This document shows, in pieces, positions 52,002-61,213 of a stretch of 64,000 nt of DNA; within the stretch, counting starts at the first letter, position 1; each line of letters opens with the position of its first letter. The stretch lies in the NCBI RefSeq assembly GCF_020829645.1, contig NZ_JAIVFS010000023.1:43689-107688 (forward strand), in the 5' to 3' direction. This stretch comes from Nostoc mirabile CHAB5784. Lineage in GTDB: Bacteria; Cyanobacteriota; Cyanobacteriia; Cyanobacteriales; Nostocaceae. The position numbers were made by a program, and so were the translations under genes. Below the pieces are notes generated by a model. The model had not been told where the DNA came from. It saw nothing but the letters and a program-made list of their open reading frames with translations, and did no database searches.

Positions 52002-53039
52002 TTAGGAAGTTTTATTCGGAAATATGATTTTATACTCCACTCCATTATCGCTGGTAAGATCGATATTACCTTCTAGCTGATGTGTTAGACCTTTGACTAA
52101 TCGCAAACCTAATGATTCTGTAGTTTTAAAGTCAAAATCTTGGTCAAACCCGACACCATTATCACTGATAGTAAGTGTAAATAAATTTGCTTCTATGGAG
52201 CAAAAATCAATACAAATTTCTCCTGGTTCTCTTTGGGGAAAGGCATATTTTAAGGAATTTGAAATAAGTTCATTGACAATCAACCCGCAAGGAATAGCTG
52301 CATCAATGGCTAGAAAAACCTCCTCAACATTCATTTTCAAGGTAATAGCGCTGGAATTAACGTTGTATGAATAAAATAAATTAGTTACTAAATCTTGGAT
52401 ATAGTCAGCAAAATTAATCCTTGCCAAGTCTTGAGATTGATATAGTTTCTCGTGGATCAGAGCCATTGATTCAATCCGGTTCTGGCTATCTTTGAATACC
52501 TCAAGGGCTTGATTGTCCTTGAGATACTCTGCTTGCAGGTTGAGCAGACTAGAAATAATCTGCAAATTATTTTTTACCCGGTGATGAATTTCTTTCAATA
52601 GCACCTCTTTTTCTTGAAGCGATGCTTTAATCTGCTCCTCTGCTTGTTTGCGCTCCCGTCTCACCTGTGCCTCACGCAACTCGCGTGCAACAGCAGGGAT
52701 AAGTCGTGCTAGATTACCTTTAATGATGTAGTCATGGGCACCAGCTTTCATGGCAGCTACTGCGGTATCTTCACCAATAGTGCCTGAGACAATAATAAAT
52801 GGCAAGTCAAGTCCACTTTCCTTGACTTGCTTCAATGCAGCAGGAGCGCTAAAGGTGGGCATGGAATAATCGCAGATGACGATATCCCATGTTTCCCCTG
52901 CGATCGCAGCTTTCATGGCTGTGGGTGTATCAATCCGTTCAAAGGTTACTTCATAGCCACCACGTTGCAGTTCACGCAGTATCAAGAAAGCGTCATCTTC
53001 TGAATCCTCAACAAGTAATACGCGCAGTGGTATACCCAT
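52002..53039 (-). CDS. Receiver-HisKA_2 hybrid sensor kinase
   Basis: 345 residues. N-terminal receiver (phospho-Asp in IVICDYSMPTF, Lys in AHDYIIKGNLA), a short coiled link, HisKA_2 with EIHHRVKNNLQIISSLLNLQ (phospho-His in EIHHRVKN) and an HATPase domain ending NGVEYKIIFPNKT. Such soluble receiver-kinases relay signals within a phosphorelay. It lies between the Rcp1-like regulator and the GGDEF-EAL gene. Confidence 0.92.
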   Translation of the reverse strand: MGIPLRVLLVEDSEDDAFLILRELQRGGYEVTFERIDTPTAMKAAIAGETWDIVICDYSMPTFSAPAALKQVKESGLDLPFIIVSGTIGEDTAVAAMKAGAHDYIIKGNLARLIPAVARELREAQVRRERKQAEEQIKASLQEKEVLLKEIHHRVKNNLQIISSLLNLQAEYLKDNQALEVFKDSQNRIESMALIHEKLYQSQDLARINFADYIQDLVTNLFYSYNVNSSAITLKMNVEEVFLAIDAAIPCGLIVNELISNSLKYAFPQREPGEICIDFCSIEANLFTLTISDNGVGFDQDFDFKTTESLGLRLVKGLTHQLEGNIDLTSDNGVEYKIIFPNKTS

Positions 53040-53075
53040 GTAATTCGTAATTCGTAATTCGTAATTCGTAATTAA
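53040..53075. repeat. STRR (aattcgt heptamers) inside the signalling operon
   Basis: Array directly upstream of the receiver-kinase start, in the 82-bp gap to the Rcp1-like gene. It could affect read-through or RNA structure. Confidence 0.8.
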
Positions 53076-53121
53076 GAAAGTCAGCTTTGTATCTATAACC
53101 TGATTTTGGAGGATTGGTAAG

Positions 53122-53550
53122 CTATATCCTTGGCGGTGATTCGTTTAAGACAAACCAGTACAATCCTAGTTGTCGCACTGCTTCACTGAATTGGGAAAAG
53201 TCTACTGGTTTGCGAACATAGCTGTTGGCACCCAAGCTGTAACCATTGATTAAGTCTTGCTCCTCTTTGGACGAGGTGAGAATGACGACGGGAAGGATTT
53301 TTGTCCTGTCGTCGGTTCGCAGGTGTCGCAAAACTTCCAAACCATCCATTTTAGGCAACTTCAAATCCAGGAGGATGAGATTTGGCATAACGCTCATGTC
53401 GCGATCGGCGTATACACCTTTACCAAAGAGATAATCTAGGGCTTCTACCCCATCGCGTGCCACTATTACCTCGTTCATAATATTGTTTTTCTTGAGTGCG
53501 CGTAGGGTTAGCGCTTCATCATCAGGATTATCTTCTACAAGTAAAATCAT
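53122..53550 (-). CDS. Single-domain response regulator (Rcp1-like)
   Basis: 142 residues. MILLVEDNPDDEALTLRALK, VARDGVEALDYLF, phospho-Asp in LILLDLKLPKMDG, Thr/Ser in VVILTSSKEEQD and Lys in SYVRKPVDF. This is the CheY-like subgroup linked to phytochrome-type kinases in cyanobacteria. It begins 19 bp after the CHASE3 kinase and has no output domain, so it likely passes phosphate on. Confidence 0.93.
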   Translation of the reverse strand: MILLVEDNPDDEALTLRALKKNNIMNEVIVARDGVEALDYLFGKGVYADRDMSVMPNLILLDLKLPKMDGLEVLRHLRTDDRTKILPVVILTSSKEEQDLINGYSLGANSYVRKPVDFSQFSEAVRQLGLYWFVLNESPPRI

Positions 53551-53569
53551 GTTGTATGTTTTCCTCTAG

Positions 53570-55063
53570 TTAAAGGGTGAAGTAAAATGTTGCGCCTTGC
53601 TCTAGTGCGCTCTGGGCCCAGACACGGCCACCATGACGGTGAACAATCCTCTGCACAGTAGCTAGTCCGATGCCAGTGCCTTCAAACTCAGTCATGGCGT
53701 GCAGGCGTTGAAAAGCACCGAAGAGTTTGTCAATATAGGTCATATCGAAGCCTGTGCCATCATCACGGACAAAATAAACATGGGTGTCATCTTGCTGCAA
53801 AAGCCCAAATTCTATGCGTGCTTTTTGATTTTTTCCTGTAAACTTCCACGCATTACCCAGCAGGTTTTCTAGCACGATCCGTAAAAGATGAGTATCACCA
53901 TTGGCAACCAATCCCGGTGTAATGACAAACTCTACTTGGCGTTCTGGTTGTGTTTTGTGCAACTCACTTGCGATCGCCTCCACCAGTGCGCTCAGATCAA
54001 CGTTTTCGCAACGCATCTCACTGCGCGTTAGTCGTGACAGATTCAGTAAATCGTCGATCAGTTGTGCCATTCGCTGGGTGGCTGCACGCACTCGCTGGAG
54101 GTAGTTTTGGCCTAGTGCGTCAAGGTTATCACTATAATCTTCTAGTAGCGCTTGGCTAAAGCCGTCGATGCTCCGCAAGGGGGCCCGCAGGTCGTGAGAT
54201 ACAGAATAACTAAATGCTTCCATCTCTTTATTAGTGGCTTCGAGTTGTGCTGTGCGTTCTGCTACTCGCTGCTCAAGCTCGACGTTCAGGCGCAGAATCT
54301 CTGACTCTGCACTTTTACGCTCATTAATTTCAGTTTGCAATTCTTCGTTAGTGTTTCTAAGTTCGGCAGTCCGTTTGTTAACCTCTATTTCTAACTCATC
54401 ACGAGCTTTTTGCAGAGAATTTTCCATCCGCTTGCGTTTGGCGAGTTCCTGATTGGTGATCATGGCTGCTAAACCGACGAGAATAGAAGCTATAGTGCTG
54501 CCAAAAATAGTCAGCAAAGTTGTTTGATGAGCGCTGGCGTTCGCCTCTTTTGACCGCTGTTTCAACAACTCATTCTCTTCGTTTTCCATAGCTGTAGTCA
54601 GCATTCGGATGTCCTCCATGATCTGCTGACCTTGATCTGTCTGAACTATTTGCAGCGCGGACTCTAAATTTTTGCTCCTGGCGTTAATCGCCTGTTTCAT
54701 CAAAACTAGTTTTTTGGCAATCATGGGTTCAAGGCGATCAAGCCGCCCCTGTTGATTGGGGTTATCCGCAGTCAATTGGCGCAGAGCCTTAAGTTTCTGA
54801 ACAATCTCGTCAGTTACAGTGCGATAGGGTTCTAGATACCGTTCTTTGCCCGTGAGAAGATAGCCCCGTTGTCCAGTCTCTGCATCTTTGATCTGTGACA
54901 TTACTTCTTTAGTCTTTTCCAGCACCTCGCGTGTATGTGTGACCCATTGAGCGTTTTCTCTATACTGAAGCAAACTCAGATACGAGACGACGCCAACACC
55001 AGCCATGATTGCCACTGCTATTACAAAACTGCCCGTATTCTTTTTGTAAATAGCCCATTTCAT
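53570..55063 (-). CDS. CHASE3-domain sensor histidine kinase
   Basis: 497 residues. TM1 near residues 12-32, CHASE3 periplasmic helices about 35-185 (AETGQRGYLLTGKERYLEPY is diagnostic), TM2 about 190-210, a long coiled coil to 290, HisKA with FSYSVSHDLRAPLRSIDGFS (phospho-His), and HATPase with NLLGNAWKFT, FVRDDGTGFDMTY and GTGIGLATVQRIV. First gene of the operon that runs to 49506. The stimulus is unknown. The 55064-56019 gap before it holds repeats and the second tnpB left end. Confidence 0.93.
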   Translation of the reverse strand: MKWAIYKKNTGSFVIAVAIMAGVGVVSYLSLLQYRENAQWVTHTREVLEKTKEVMSQIKDAETGQRGYLLTGKERYLEPYRTVTDEIVQKLKALRQLTADNPNQQGRLDRLEPMIAKKLVLMKQAINARSKNLESALQIVQTDQGQQIMEDIRMLTTAMENEENELLKQRSKEANASAHQTTLLTIFGSTIASILVGLAAMITNQELAKRKRMENSLQKARDELEIEVNKRTAELRNTNEELQTEINERKSAESEILRLNVELEQRVAERTAQLEATNKEMEAFSYSVSHDLRAPLRSIDGFSQALLEDYSDNLDALGQNYLQRVRAATQRMAQLIDDLLNLSRLTRSEMRCENVDLSALVEAIASELHKTQPERQVEFVITPGLVANGDTHLLRIVLENLLGNAWKFTGKNQKARIEFGLLQQDDTHVYFVRDDGTGFDMTYIDKLFGAFQRLHAMTEFEGTGIGLATVQRIVHRHGGRVWAQSALEQGATFYFTL

Positions 55064-55318
55064 TTTTTACCTTCCTAGTTGAAAAAGTAGCTGCTGACTA
55101 AATTGGTAAAAACGGTGAGCCAGCGCTGTAGACGGGTAACAGCCCATTAGTGCAGCTTTAGCGACCTTAGAAGAGCCGTACTCCTACGGAGAAGCAAGCT
55201 ACGCGTTAGCGTCTTCATACCGCACAGAAGGAGAAGGGTGACTAGCAGCCCCAGTCCAAGCAGCTATATCTTCGTTCCACCAAACAAGACCGATGAAAAA
55301 ATTGGCTTGCTGAATAAG

Positions 55319-55399
55319 AAGTATGAATTTGATTTTGTTTAATATCAAAACCCATATATAGACGAGATATATCGCGTCTATATATTTGAATTCATACTT
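55319..55399. repeat. MITE-like hairpin unit G
   Basis: AAGTATGAATT (55319-55329) and AATTCATACTT (55389-55399) enclose a second palindrome with arms ATATATAGACG / CGTCTATATAT (55354-55385). 81 bp, very stable fold. The AT-rich stretch 55400-55730 shows nothing I can name. Confidence 0.6.
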
Positions 55400-56019
55400 G
55401 AAATCAGTAATGCCAAAAGTTTTTCACGATACTACTCGTCATAGTCGTGCTAACTGATACCAAGTTTCTTAACTTTTAGAGCAAATTGGCTCTTATAAAG
55501 GATATCTATATTAGTTAATTATTGTGAGCGTATATTTTCTGACTCATAAAAAGGCAAATAATAAATTTTGTTCAATTATTCAGTATATTTACCAAGCATT
55601 TTCAAGAGATTTTCGCTTGCATAAATTATGTAAATATGCTATTAAAATTCAGCAATTACACTTAAAAAGCTTTGCTTGTATTAACTTTATATTAACTTGA
55701 CTTATTGACTGGGTAGACTAGATAGAGACTTGACACTCCCTGCCTCCCCTGCAATCTTCAGTCAGTGACGCTTCAGAATTGCTGGAATAAGGTAAAAATA
55801 ATAGGGCATGGGGATAATTAACTAATTCGCCGTAAGTCCCCCACGCTCATTTGGTACTCCAAATCAGTGGCGGGATATAAGGCGGGCGACGACGAATGCA
55901 TCTCCGACCAATGCCGTAAGGCGAGGCAGGAGATGTATGAGAAGTCGCCAAATATTTCCTGAATAATGTTACTAAAATATATGTATAATAGTAACAGGTC
56001 GAGATTTGGAGAAGTTTAG

Positions 56020-57252
56020 ATGAGACGACAAGCGGTAAAAGTCAGGATATACCCCACCGATGAACAAATTCAGGTGTTAGCTCAACATTTTGGATGTGCG
56101 CGTTGGTGGTGGAATTATGGGTTAAATCAATGTATTGAAACCTATAAGGCAACTGGTAAGGGCTTGTCTCAGTCTGGTCTAAATTCTTTGCTTCCAGGAC
56201 TAAAAAAAGCGAAAGATACAGCATGGTTGGGGGAGTGTTATTCTCAGGTTTTGCAATCCGTGAGTCTCAATCTTAGCCGTGCATATCAAAGCTTTTTTGA
56301 GGGTAGAGCAAAATATCCAAGATTCAAATCAAAACATCACCGCCAATCAATCCAATATCCCCAAAAGGTAAAACAGGTTGATGGGTCTTTGAAATTCCCC
56401 GGTAAACTAGGCGTAGTCAAAGCTAAAATCCATCGTCCGCTTGATGGAATAATCAAAACAGTTACAGTCAGTAAATGCCCATCTGGTAAATACTACGCTT
56501 CCGTTTTGATGGAATATGAAGGTGACTGCCCCGTGTCGAAAAACGAGGGTAAGATAATTGGTATTGATTTAGGAATTAAGGATTTTGCTATTACTTTCGA
56601 TGGCGAAAAAACATCCAAATATCCAAATTCAAAACACCTATCCAAATATGAAAGGAAATTAGCTGTAAAACAACGTATTGCTGCACGGAAAAAGAAAGGC
56701 AGTAATCGTCGTAGAAAAGCGAATAAGATTGTCGCTAGGGTATACGAACAGATCAGCAATGTCCGCCAAGACTACCTACATAAACTATCTAGAAATATAG
56801 TTGATAACAACCAAGTCGTAGTAGTTGAGAACCTAAATGTCAAGGGCATGGTTCGTAACCACAAACTAGCTCATGCTATATCTGATACAGGATGGGGAAC
56901 CTTTGTAAATTTCCTTAGCTACAAACTAGAACGTAGTGGTGGGAAGTTGATAGAAATAAATCGATGGTTCCCCAGTTCCAAGCTTTGCTCTAATTGCCAT
57001 TACCAAATATCGGAGTTACCTCTAGATGTAAGGACTTGGACTTGCCCAAGTTGCGGCACTCATCACGATAGAGACGGGAACGCATCAAGCAATATTAGAG
57101 CAGAAGGCATCAGGATGCTGTCCTCCTCTGGGACGGGGGAGGCTAACGCCAATGGAGAGGATGTAAGACCAATTCGCGGACGCAAATCCAAGATGAGGCA
57201 ATCTTCCGTGAAATTGGAAGCCCACACTGACCTGACGGTACAGTGTGGGTAG
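56020..57252 (+). CDS. tnpB: TnpB-family RNA-guided nuclease of an IS605-type element
   Basis: 410 residues, with the full N-terminus MRRQAVKVRIYPTDEQIQVL. Catalytic Asp in IIGIDLGIKDFAIT, Glu in VVVVENLNVKGMV, Asp in HHDRDGNASSNI; zinc finger CSNC and CPSC. All are intact, so it may be active. It is a divergent relative of the copy at 9523. The last codons overlap the right-end hairpin. The usual biological role is cutting the empty donor site to retain the element. Confidence 0.9.
   Translation: MRRQAVKVRIYPTDEQIQVLAQHFGCARWWWNYGLNQCIETYKATGKGLSQSGLNSLLPGLKKAKDTAWLGECYSQVLQSVSLNLSRAYQSFFEGRAKYPRFKSKHHRQSIQYPQKVKQVDGSLKFPGKLGVVKAKIHRPLDGIIKTVTVSKCPSGKYYASVLMEYEGDCPVSKNEGKIIGIDLGIKDFAITFDGEKTSKYPNSKHLSKYERKLAVKQRIAARKKKGSNRRRKANKIVARVYEQISNVRQDYLHKLSRNIVDNNQVVVVENLNVKGMVRNHKLAHAISDTGWGTFVNFLSYKLERSGGKLIEINRWFPSSKLCSNCHYQISELPLDVRTWTCPSCGTHHDRDGNASSNIRAEGIRMLSSSGTGEANANGEDVRPIRGRKSKMRQSSVKLEAHTDLTVQCG
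57221..57249 (+). ncRNA. Right-end hairpin, likely 3' part of the TnpB omega RNA, copy 2
   Basis: CCCACACTG pairs with CAGTGTGGG, with inner ACC/GGT and a 4-nt loop, then TAGTTCACC. Sequence beyond 57258 would be the natural guide segment if this follows the known TnpB pattern. Confidence 0.5.
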
Positions 57253-57292
57253 TTCACCTCATGCAACTAACTCAAGGCAAGGTAAAGTACCC

Positions 57293-58522
57293 ATGCTCAG
57301 GCGCTTAATTTTGATTGTTACTGCCGCTATACTCTTTAGCAGTTCATTGACTTGGGCACAGACTAAAAAGCCGAAACCACTGGATAAATTTCCTCCTAGT
57401 CCCCTAGAAATTACCACACCCGATCCACTGCTACCACGTTTGCCCAAGGATAAACAGCCGTTAACTCTCCAAGAACAGCAAAAATTAGAACCAGCACTGG
57501 ATGCCTTAAATCAAGAAGCAGCAGCAAAACTGCAAGCAGGAGATCAGGTGGCGGCGTTTGAAATTTGGAACCGGGAACTTCGTTTGCGGCGCTTTTTAGG
57601 TTCATTAGCAGAGGTGCAAGCACTATCACGAGTCGGGGCGATCGCCTGGAAGCAAAATGATGGGCAGGAAGTACAATATATTACGCAGCGATTGCAAGCA
57701 ATTCAAAAGCAGGCACAATCTCAGAAAACAACTGCTCCAATTGATCTAGAATTGTGGCGATCGCTAGGTCAAGCTTATCAAAATGTGCGATCGCCTAAAC
57801 TAGCTGTGGAAGCTTACAACCAAGTTTTGTTAGTGGTGCGAGAGCAAAAAAATACAACAGCAGTAGTAGAAACCCTCAAGACAATTGGGGAACTACATTT
57901 GAGTTGGTTTGATTATCCCAAAGCCGCGCCAATCTACGAGGAATTATTGAGTTTAGCTACTTCCCTTGGCGTTGGTGTAAACGAGGTAACATATCTGCAA
58001 CAGCTGGCTGAAATTTACGACCAGACAAACCAACCGCAGCAGTCATTAAATGTACTTAATAAATTAGTAGAAATTTACGTTAGTGAAAATAATCTTACTG
58101 AAATACCAGAATTAAAGCTAGCGATCGCTTCAAATTACGAATCTCTAGCAAAGGAAGATCCTAACTTACTGCTAGAGGCTTTTAAAAATTATCAAGAAGC
58201 TTATACCACCGCTTGGCAATTAAAGGAGTACGTTCGTGCTGGTGAAGCTTTGCAGAAGTTAATTGCCCTGTACTGTTCTCAAGGACAAACAGGGGAGGCT
58301 TTGCAGGCTAGCGAAATTCTTGTAGAGACACAGACGCAAGCCGCCAACTTTTACGGATTGATGCAAGCTTATGACCAAATTGGGCAATTGTATCTAGAAC
58401 GTAAAGATTTTCCTCAAGCATTAACAGCTTTTCAAAAAGGATTAGAAATAGCGCAACAACTCAAACATGAGGAAGCATACTTTACTGGGCAAATTGAAAA
58501 AGTATCGAAAGCAAATTTGTAG
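57293..58522 (+). CDS. Exported tetratricopeptide-repeat protein
   Basis: About 409 residues from ATG 57293; an in-frame start at 57245 would read element DNA. A signal peptide (MLRRLILIVTAAILFSSSLT, cut near AQT) is followed by a Pro-rich stretch and at least five TPR-like helical pairs (LWRSLGQAYQNVRSPKLAVE, ISELH-type TIGELHLSWFDYPKAAPIYE, VTYLQQLAEIYDQTNQPQQS, AYDQIGQLYLERKDFPQALT). Probably a periplasmic scaffold. The tnpB insertion ends 34 bp before the start, so the original promoter may have been displaced. Confidence 0.8.
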   Translation: MLRRLILIVTAAILFSSSLTWAQTKKPKPLDKFPPSPLEITTPDPLLPRLPKDKQPLTLQEQQKLEPALDALNQEAAAKLQAGDQVAAFEIWNRELRLRRFLGSLAEVQALSRVGAIAWKQNDGQEVQYITQRLQAIQKQAQSQKTTAPIDLELWRSLGQAYQNVRSPKLAVEAYNQVLLVVREQKNTTAVVETLKTIGELHLSWFDYPKAAPIYEELLSLATSLGVGVNEVTYLQQLAEIYDQTNQPQQSLNVLNKLVEIYVSENNLTEIPELKLAIASNYESLAKEDPNLLLEAFKNYQEAYTTAWQLKEYVRAGEALQKLIALYCSQGQTGEALQASEILVETQTQAANFYGLMQAYDQIGQLYLERKDFPQALTAFQKGLEIAQQLKHEEAYFTGQIEKVSKANL

Positions 58523-58766
58523 CTAATATTAACGCTATTCAATCCTCGAATTTTGGATTTTCAATTTTGGATTGAAAGATTCAAAATTCAAAAAAGTCTG
58601 AGAGGAGAAATTCTGAGCAAATAAATTCCTCGTGCCGACGCTTGCAGACTCGCTACCTCTGCGCTATCGTGCCTTCTACCTTTCTTGATACAATAGAAAT
58701 ATAATCTTGGTTGTCCCTATGACCAAAACAGACTAATGATACAGAGCAAGTAAATTTATTTTTGGA

Positions 58767-59336
58767 TTAGGGTACTAATACTACATCTTCATATATTTCT
58801 GCGATTGCACACCGAAAATCAACGCTAGCTAAATGCACTTCTTGCTCTTTTTCATAAGGGTAAAGTACCCAATGTCCTTCCTCATTGCGACGGAAGCATT
58901 CGACACTCATTCGATCTGGTGAAATTAGCACATACTCTTGTAATGATTCTAAGTGTCGGTAACTAGCGAATTTCTTGCCTCTGTCATAGCCTTCTGTTGA
59001 CTCAGAAAGCACTTCGATAATTAAGCAAGGATGGGACTTAAAATATTCAAATTCTTTATCTCGTGTATCACAAGTCACCATCACATCGGGATAAAAATAG
59101 CGATTTATGACATCAATTTGTGCTTTCATGTCTAACATGTAGACACGGCAACCACTACCCCGGAGATGGTTTCGTAACAGCATTGATACATTCATGGTGA
59201 CTGTGACATGAGCATCACTTGCTCCTGCCATTGCGTAGACTTGCCCATCAATATACTCGTGTTTGATTTCACTTACTTTCTCGCCTTCTAGATACTCTTC
59301 TGGGGAGATATAGTACTCACTTTGGCTAATGACCAT
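58767..59336 (-). CDS. Uma2-family (DUF820) putative endonuclease
   Basis: 189 residues. YYISPEEYLEGEKVSEIKHE, YIDGQVYAMAGASDAHVTVT, the active-site-like YFYPDVMVTCDTRD (Asp) and HPCLIIEVLSESTEGYDRGK (Glu) and a Lys in KKFASYRHL. This is the short, canonical Uma2 form with no coiled-coil tail, unlike the one at 13454. Function of the family is uncertain. The 58523-58766 gap has a dispersed repeat (gccgacgcttgcagactcgc) and nothing else. Confidence 0.9.
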   Translation of the reverse strand: MVISQSEYYISPEEYLEGEKVSEIKHEYIDGQVYAMAGASDAHVTVTMNVSMLLRNHLRGSGCRVYMLDMKAQIDVINRYFYPDVMVTCDTRDKEFEYFKSHPCLIIEVLSESTEGYDRGKKFASYRHLESLQEYVLISPDRMSVECFRRNEEGHWVLYPYEKEQEVHLASVDFRCAIAEIYEDVVLVP

Positions 59337-59384
59337 TTTAGTACCTTAAAGTTTTATCAAACATTTTAACTCATAATAACAAAT

Positions 59385-59526
59385 TTAATGAGCAACAGCG
59401 CTACCAGTTGCCTTCACCTTTTTAAAGAATAAAACGGCAAGGCCACTCAGCAACAAAGCAATGCCAATCAAGTAAAAACAATCGTTAAAAGCCATTACAA
59501 ACGCTTCCCGACGAACTATATTAGAT
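59385..59526 (-). pseudogene. C-terminal remnant of an EmrB/QacA-type (DHA2) MFS transporter
   Basis: The complement encodes REAFVMAFNDCFYLIGIALL, LSGLAVLFFKKVKATGSAVA, H, stop: the last helix and tail of EmrB-like exporters. Upstream it is cut by a dispersed repeat (gatgcgtaggcgtagcccgt, about 59530-59550). Confidence 0.7.
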
Positions 59527-59814
59527 ATAGATGCGTAGGCGTAGCCCGTCGTAGACATCGCTTGATTTTGTGCTGTAGTTCAATTAGTTGAACACTATAT
59601 AATAGCAGTCCTAAATCATTTGCAAAAAAATCCCTTTATTCTTCTCTCTGTGTACTCTGCGTCTCTGTGGTTCGTTTAAACAATAATTTTTACAACTCCT
59701 TTAGTATTGCTATAAAATACCTCATTAAATAATTCGTAATTCGTAATTCGTAATGACGCTCGCGGACTCGCTAACGCTGCGCTAACGTAAATTTTGTTTT
59801 GTAATGGGGATTTA

Positions 59815-60090
59815 ACCCCAACACAAAACAATAAGCAGTTCCAACCCTGGCAATTAGTAAACCCCCGATCGCAGGGCCAATTAATCTAGCACCGTTGATC
59901 ATTGTAGAGTTGATAGCGATGTCTGACGACAAGCCGCTTCTCTACGAGACGCTCCGCGAACGCGTCTACGCATTGGCTAAATCTTCTCTGTGTTCCACCA
60001 ATTCTGGCACAAAAGCTTGACGGGCTGGCGCATCTAAGGCGTTAATAAATCCTTGAAACAAACTCAAGGCGATGATGTGCCATACCTGAA
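59815..60090 (-). pseudogene. Internal remnant of an EntS-like (MFS_3) transporter, interrupted by a 49-bp repeat
   Basis: The complement reads QVWHIIALSLFQGFINALDA, PARQAFVPELVEHREDLANA, then, after an inserted repeat with stops (59921-59969), AINSTMINGARLIGPAIGGL and LIARVGTAYCFVLGL. Removing the insert rejoins a continuous MFS_3 segment. Start and end are both missing. A dispersed G-rich repeat adjoins on the right (60090-60160). Confidence 0.75.
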
Positions 60091-60188
60091 CCCCACCCCG
60101 CAAAAGCTGCGCTTTAGCTCCCCTCCCCGCAAGCAGGAGGGGTTGGGGGTGGGGTTCTTTTATTATGGGTAATTTGAGGAACATGATA

Positions 60189-60683
60189 TTACTTAACTTC
60201 CACAGCAACTTCCGCAGACATCCCCGGAGTAATCCGCGATTCGTACCCTTGAATGCTCTTTTGGTCAAAAACTACTTTTACTGGAATGCGTTGCACAACT
60301 TTGGTAAAGTTACCTGTAGCGTTATCCGGTGGCAATAAGGCAAACTGAGCGCCGGAAGCTGGCGAAATACTGTCAACACGACCAACAAAGGTATGATGAG
60401 GAAAAGCATCCAGCTTGATTTCTGCTGTTTCTCCTGGCCGCATATTTTCTAATTGAGTTTCTTTGAAGTTCGCAATTAACCAATACTGGTTATCCACGAT
60501 CGCCATTAATGGTGTTCCCGCTTGGACTCGGTTGCCAATTTCGACGTTTTTCCTACCAACTCGTCCGGTACTGGGGGCGGTAACATTGGCGTAAGATAGT
60601 TGCAATTGTGCGTCTTTAAGCGATGCTTCCGATTGCGCGATCGCAGCTTTTGCGGCTTCGTATTGGCTTTTAGGAGAGGTTAG
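60189..60683 (-). pseudogene. EmrA/HlyD-type membrane-fusion protein, N-terminal half deleted
   Basis: About 160 codons of the C-terminal half are intact: EAAKAAIAQSEASLKDAQLQ, LSYANVTAPSTGRVGRKNVE, LDAFPHHTFVGRVDSISPAS and a GMSAEVAVEVK end. The membrane anchor and first half of the hairpin are gone; homology begins exactly where the marR gene ends. An internal ATG (60605) could give a 138-residue product, which would not anchor or assemble. Confidence 0.8.
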
Positions 60684-61137
60684 CGATCGCTCGATTCAAG
60701 ATTTGGGAAAATAGTTCTCGATCAGCAAAGGAAATGCCGTCCATCGCTTCATCACGCACGGCTGCGGCGATTGGGGGTAAAACAGCTTCTAGTTCCTTAC
60801 CTGCATCCGTGAGCCAGATTCGCCAGATGCGGCGATCGTAAGTGTCGCGTTCTCGACGCACCAAGTCGCGTTCTTCCATCCGATCTAGTACGCCTGTCAA
60901 AGTCCCCCCCACTTGTTTGAGTTTGTCCCCAATACTAGAAGTAGGTAAACCATCTTCTTGCCACAAACAGCACAACACTAGCCAGTGAAATGGCGTAAGT
61001 CCAAAGGGTTCTAGCCTCTCTGTAAACTTGCGTCCGAGCAATTGTGAGACTAATTTGATTCTGTAACCCAAATTGTATGGTGCCAGATTTTGCTGCCACG
61101 AATCTAAAGCTGGGGAGTGATTAGATGTAGAAACCAT
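60670..61137 (-). CDS. MarR-family transcriptional regulator
   Basis: 155 residues. RKFTERLEPFGLTPFHWLVL, CCLWQEDGLPTSSIGDKLKQ, GGTLTGVLDRMEERDLVRRE, RRIWRIWLTDAGKELEAVLP: a full winged helix with recognition helix and wing. MarR proteins usually repress a neighbouring efflux operon and release on binding aromatic ligands. The efflux genes behind it (EmrA, EmrB) are now broken, so it may have lost its local target. The last codons join the EmrA remnant. Confidence 0.92.
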   Translation of the reverse strand: MVSTSNHSPALDSWQQNLAPYNLGYRIKLVSQLLGRKFTERLEPFGLTPFHWLVLCCLWQEDGLPTSSIGDKLKQVGGTLTGVLDRMEERDLVRRERDTYDRRIWRIWLTDAGKELEAVLPPIAAAVRDEAMDGISFADRELFSQILNRAIANLS

Positions 61138-61213
61138 TTAGCAAAATACTTAGTATGCGTACTATTATTATAACTAGATTAATTTTTTTAGCAATACTTC
61201 CTTGGCATCTGTC

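Larger units (their letters stand above)
56020..57258 (+). mobile_element. IS200/IS605-superfamily element carrying only tnpB, copy 2
   Basis: No tnpA. The right end is the hairpin at 57221-57249 followed by TAGTTCACC (57250-57258), as in the first element. The left end is not resolved; structured sequence with gcatctcc/ggagatg arms lies at about 55899-55938 and gtcccccac...gtggcgg at 55836-55885. It sits 34 bp before the TPR-protein start. Confidence 0.75.
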
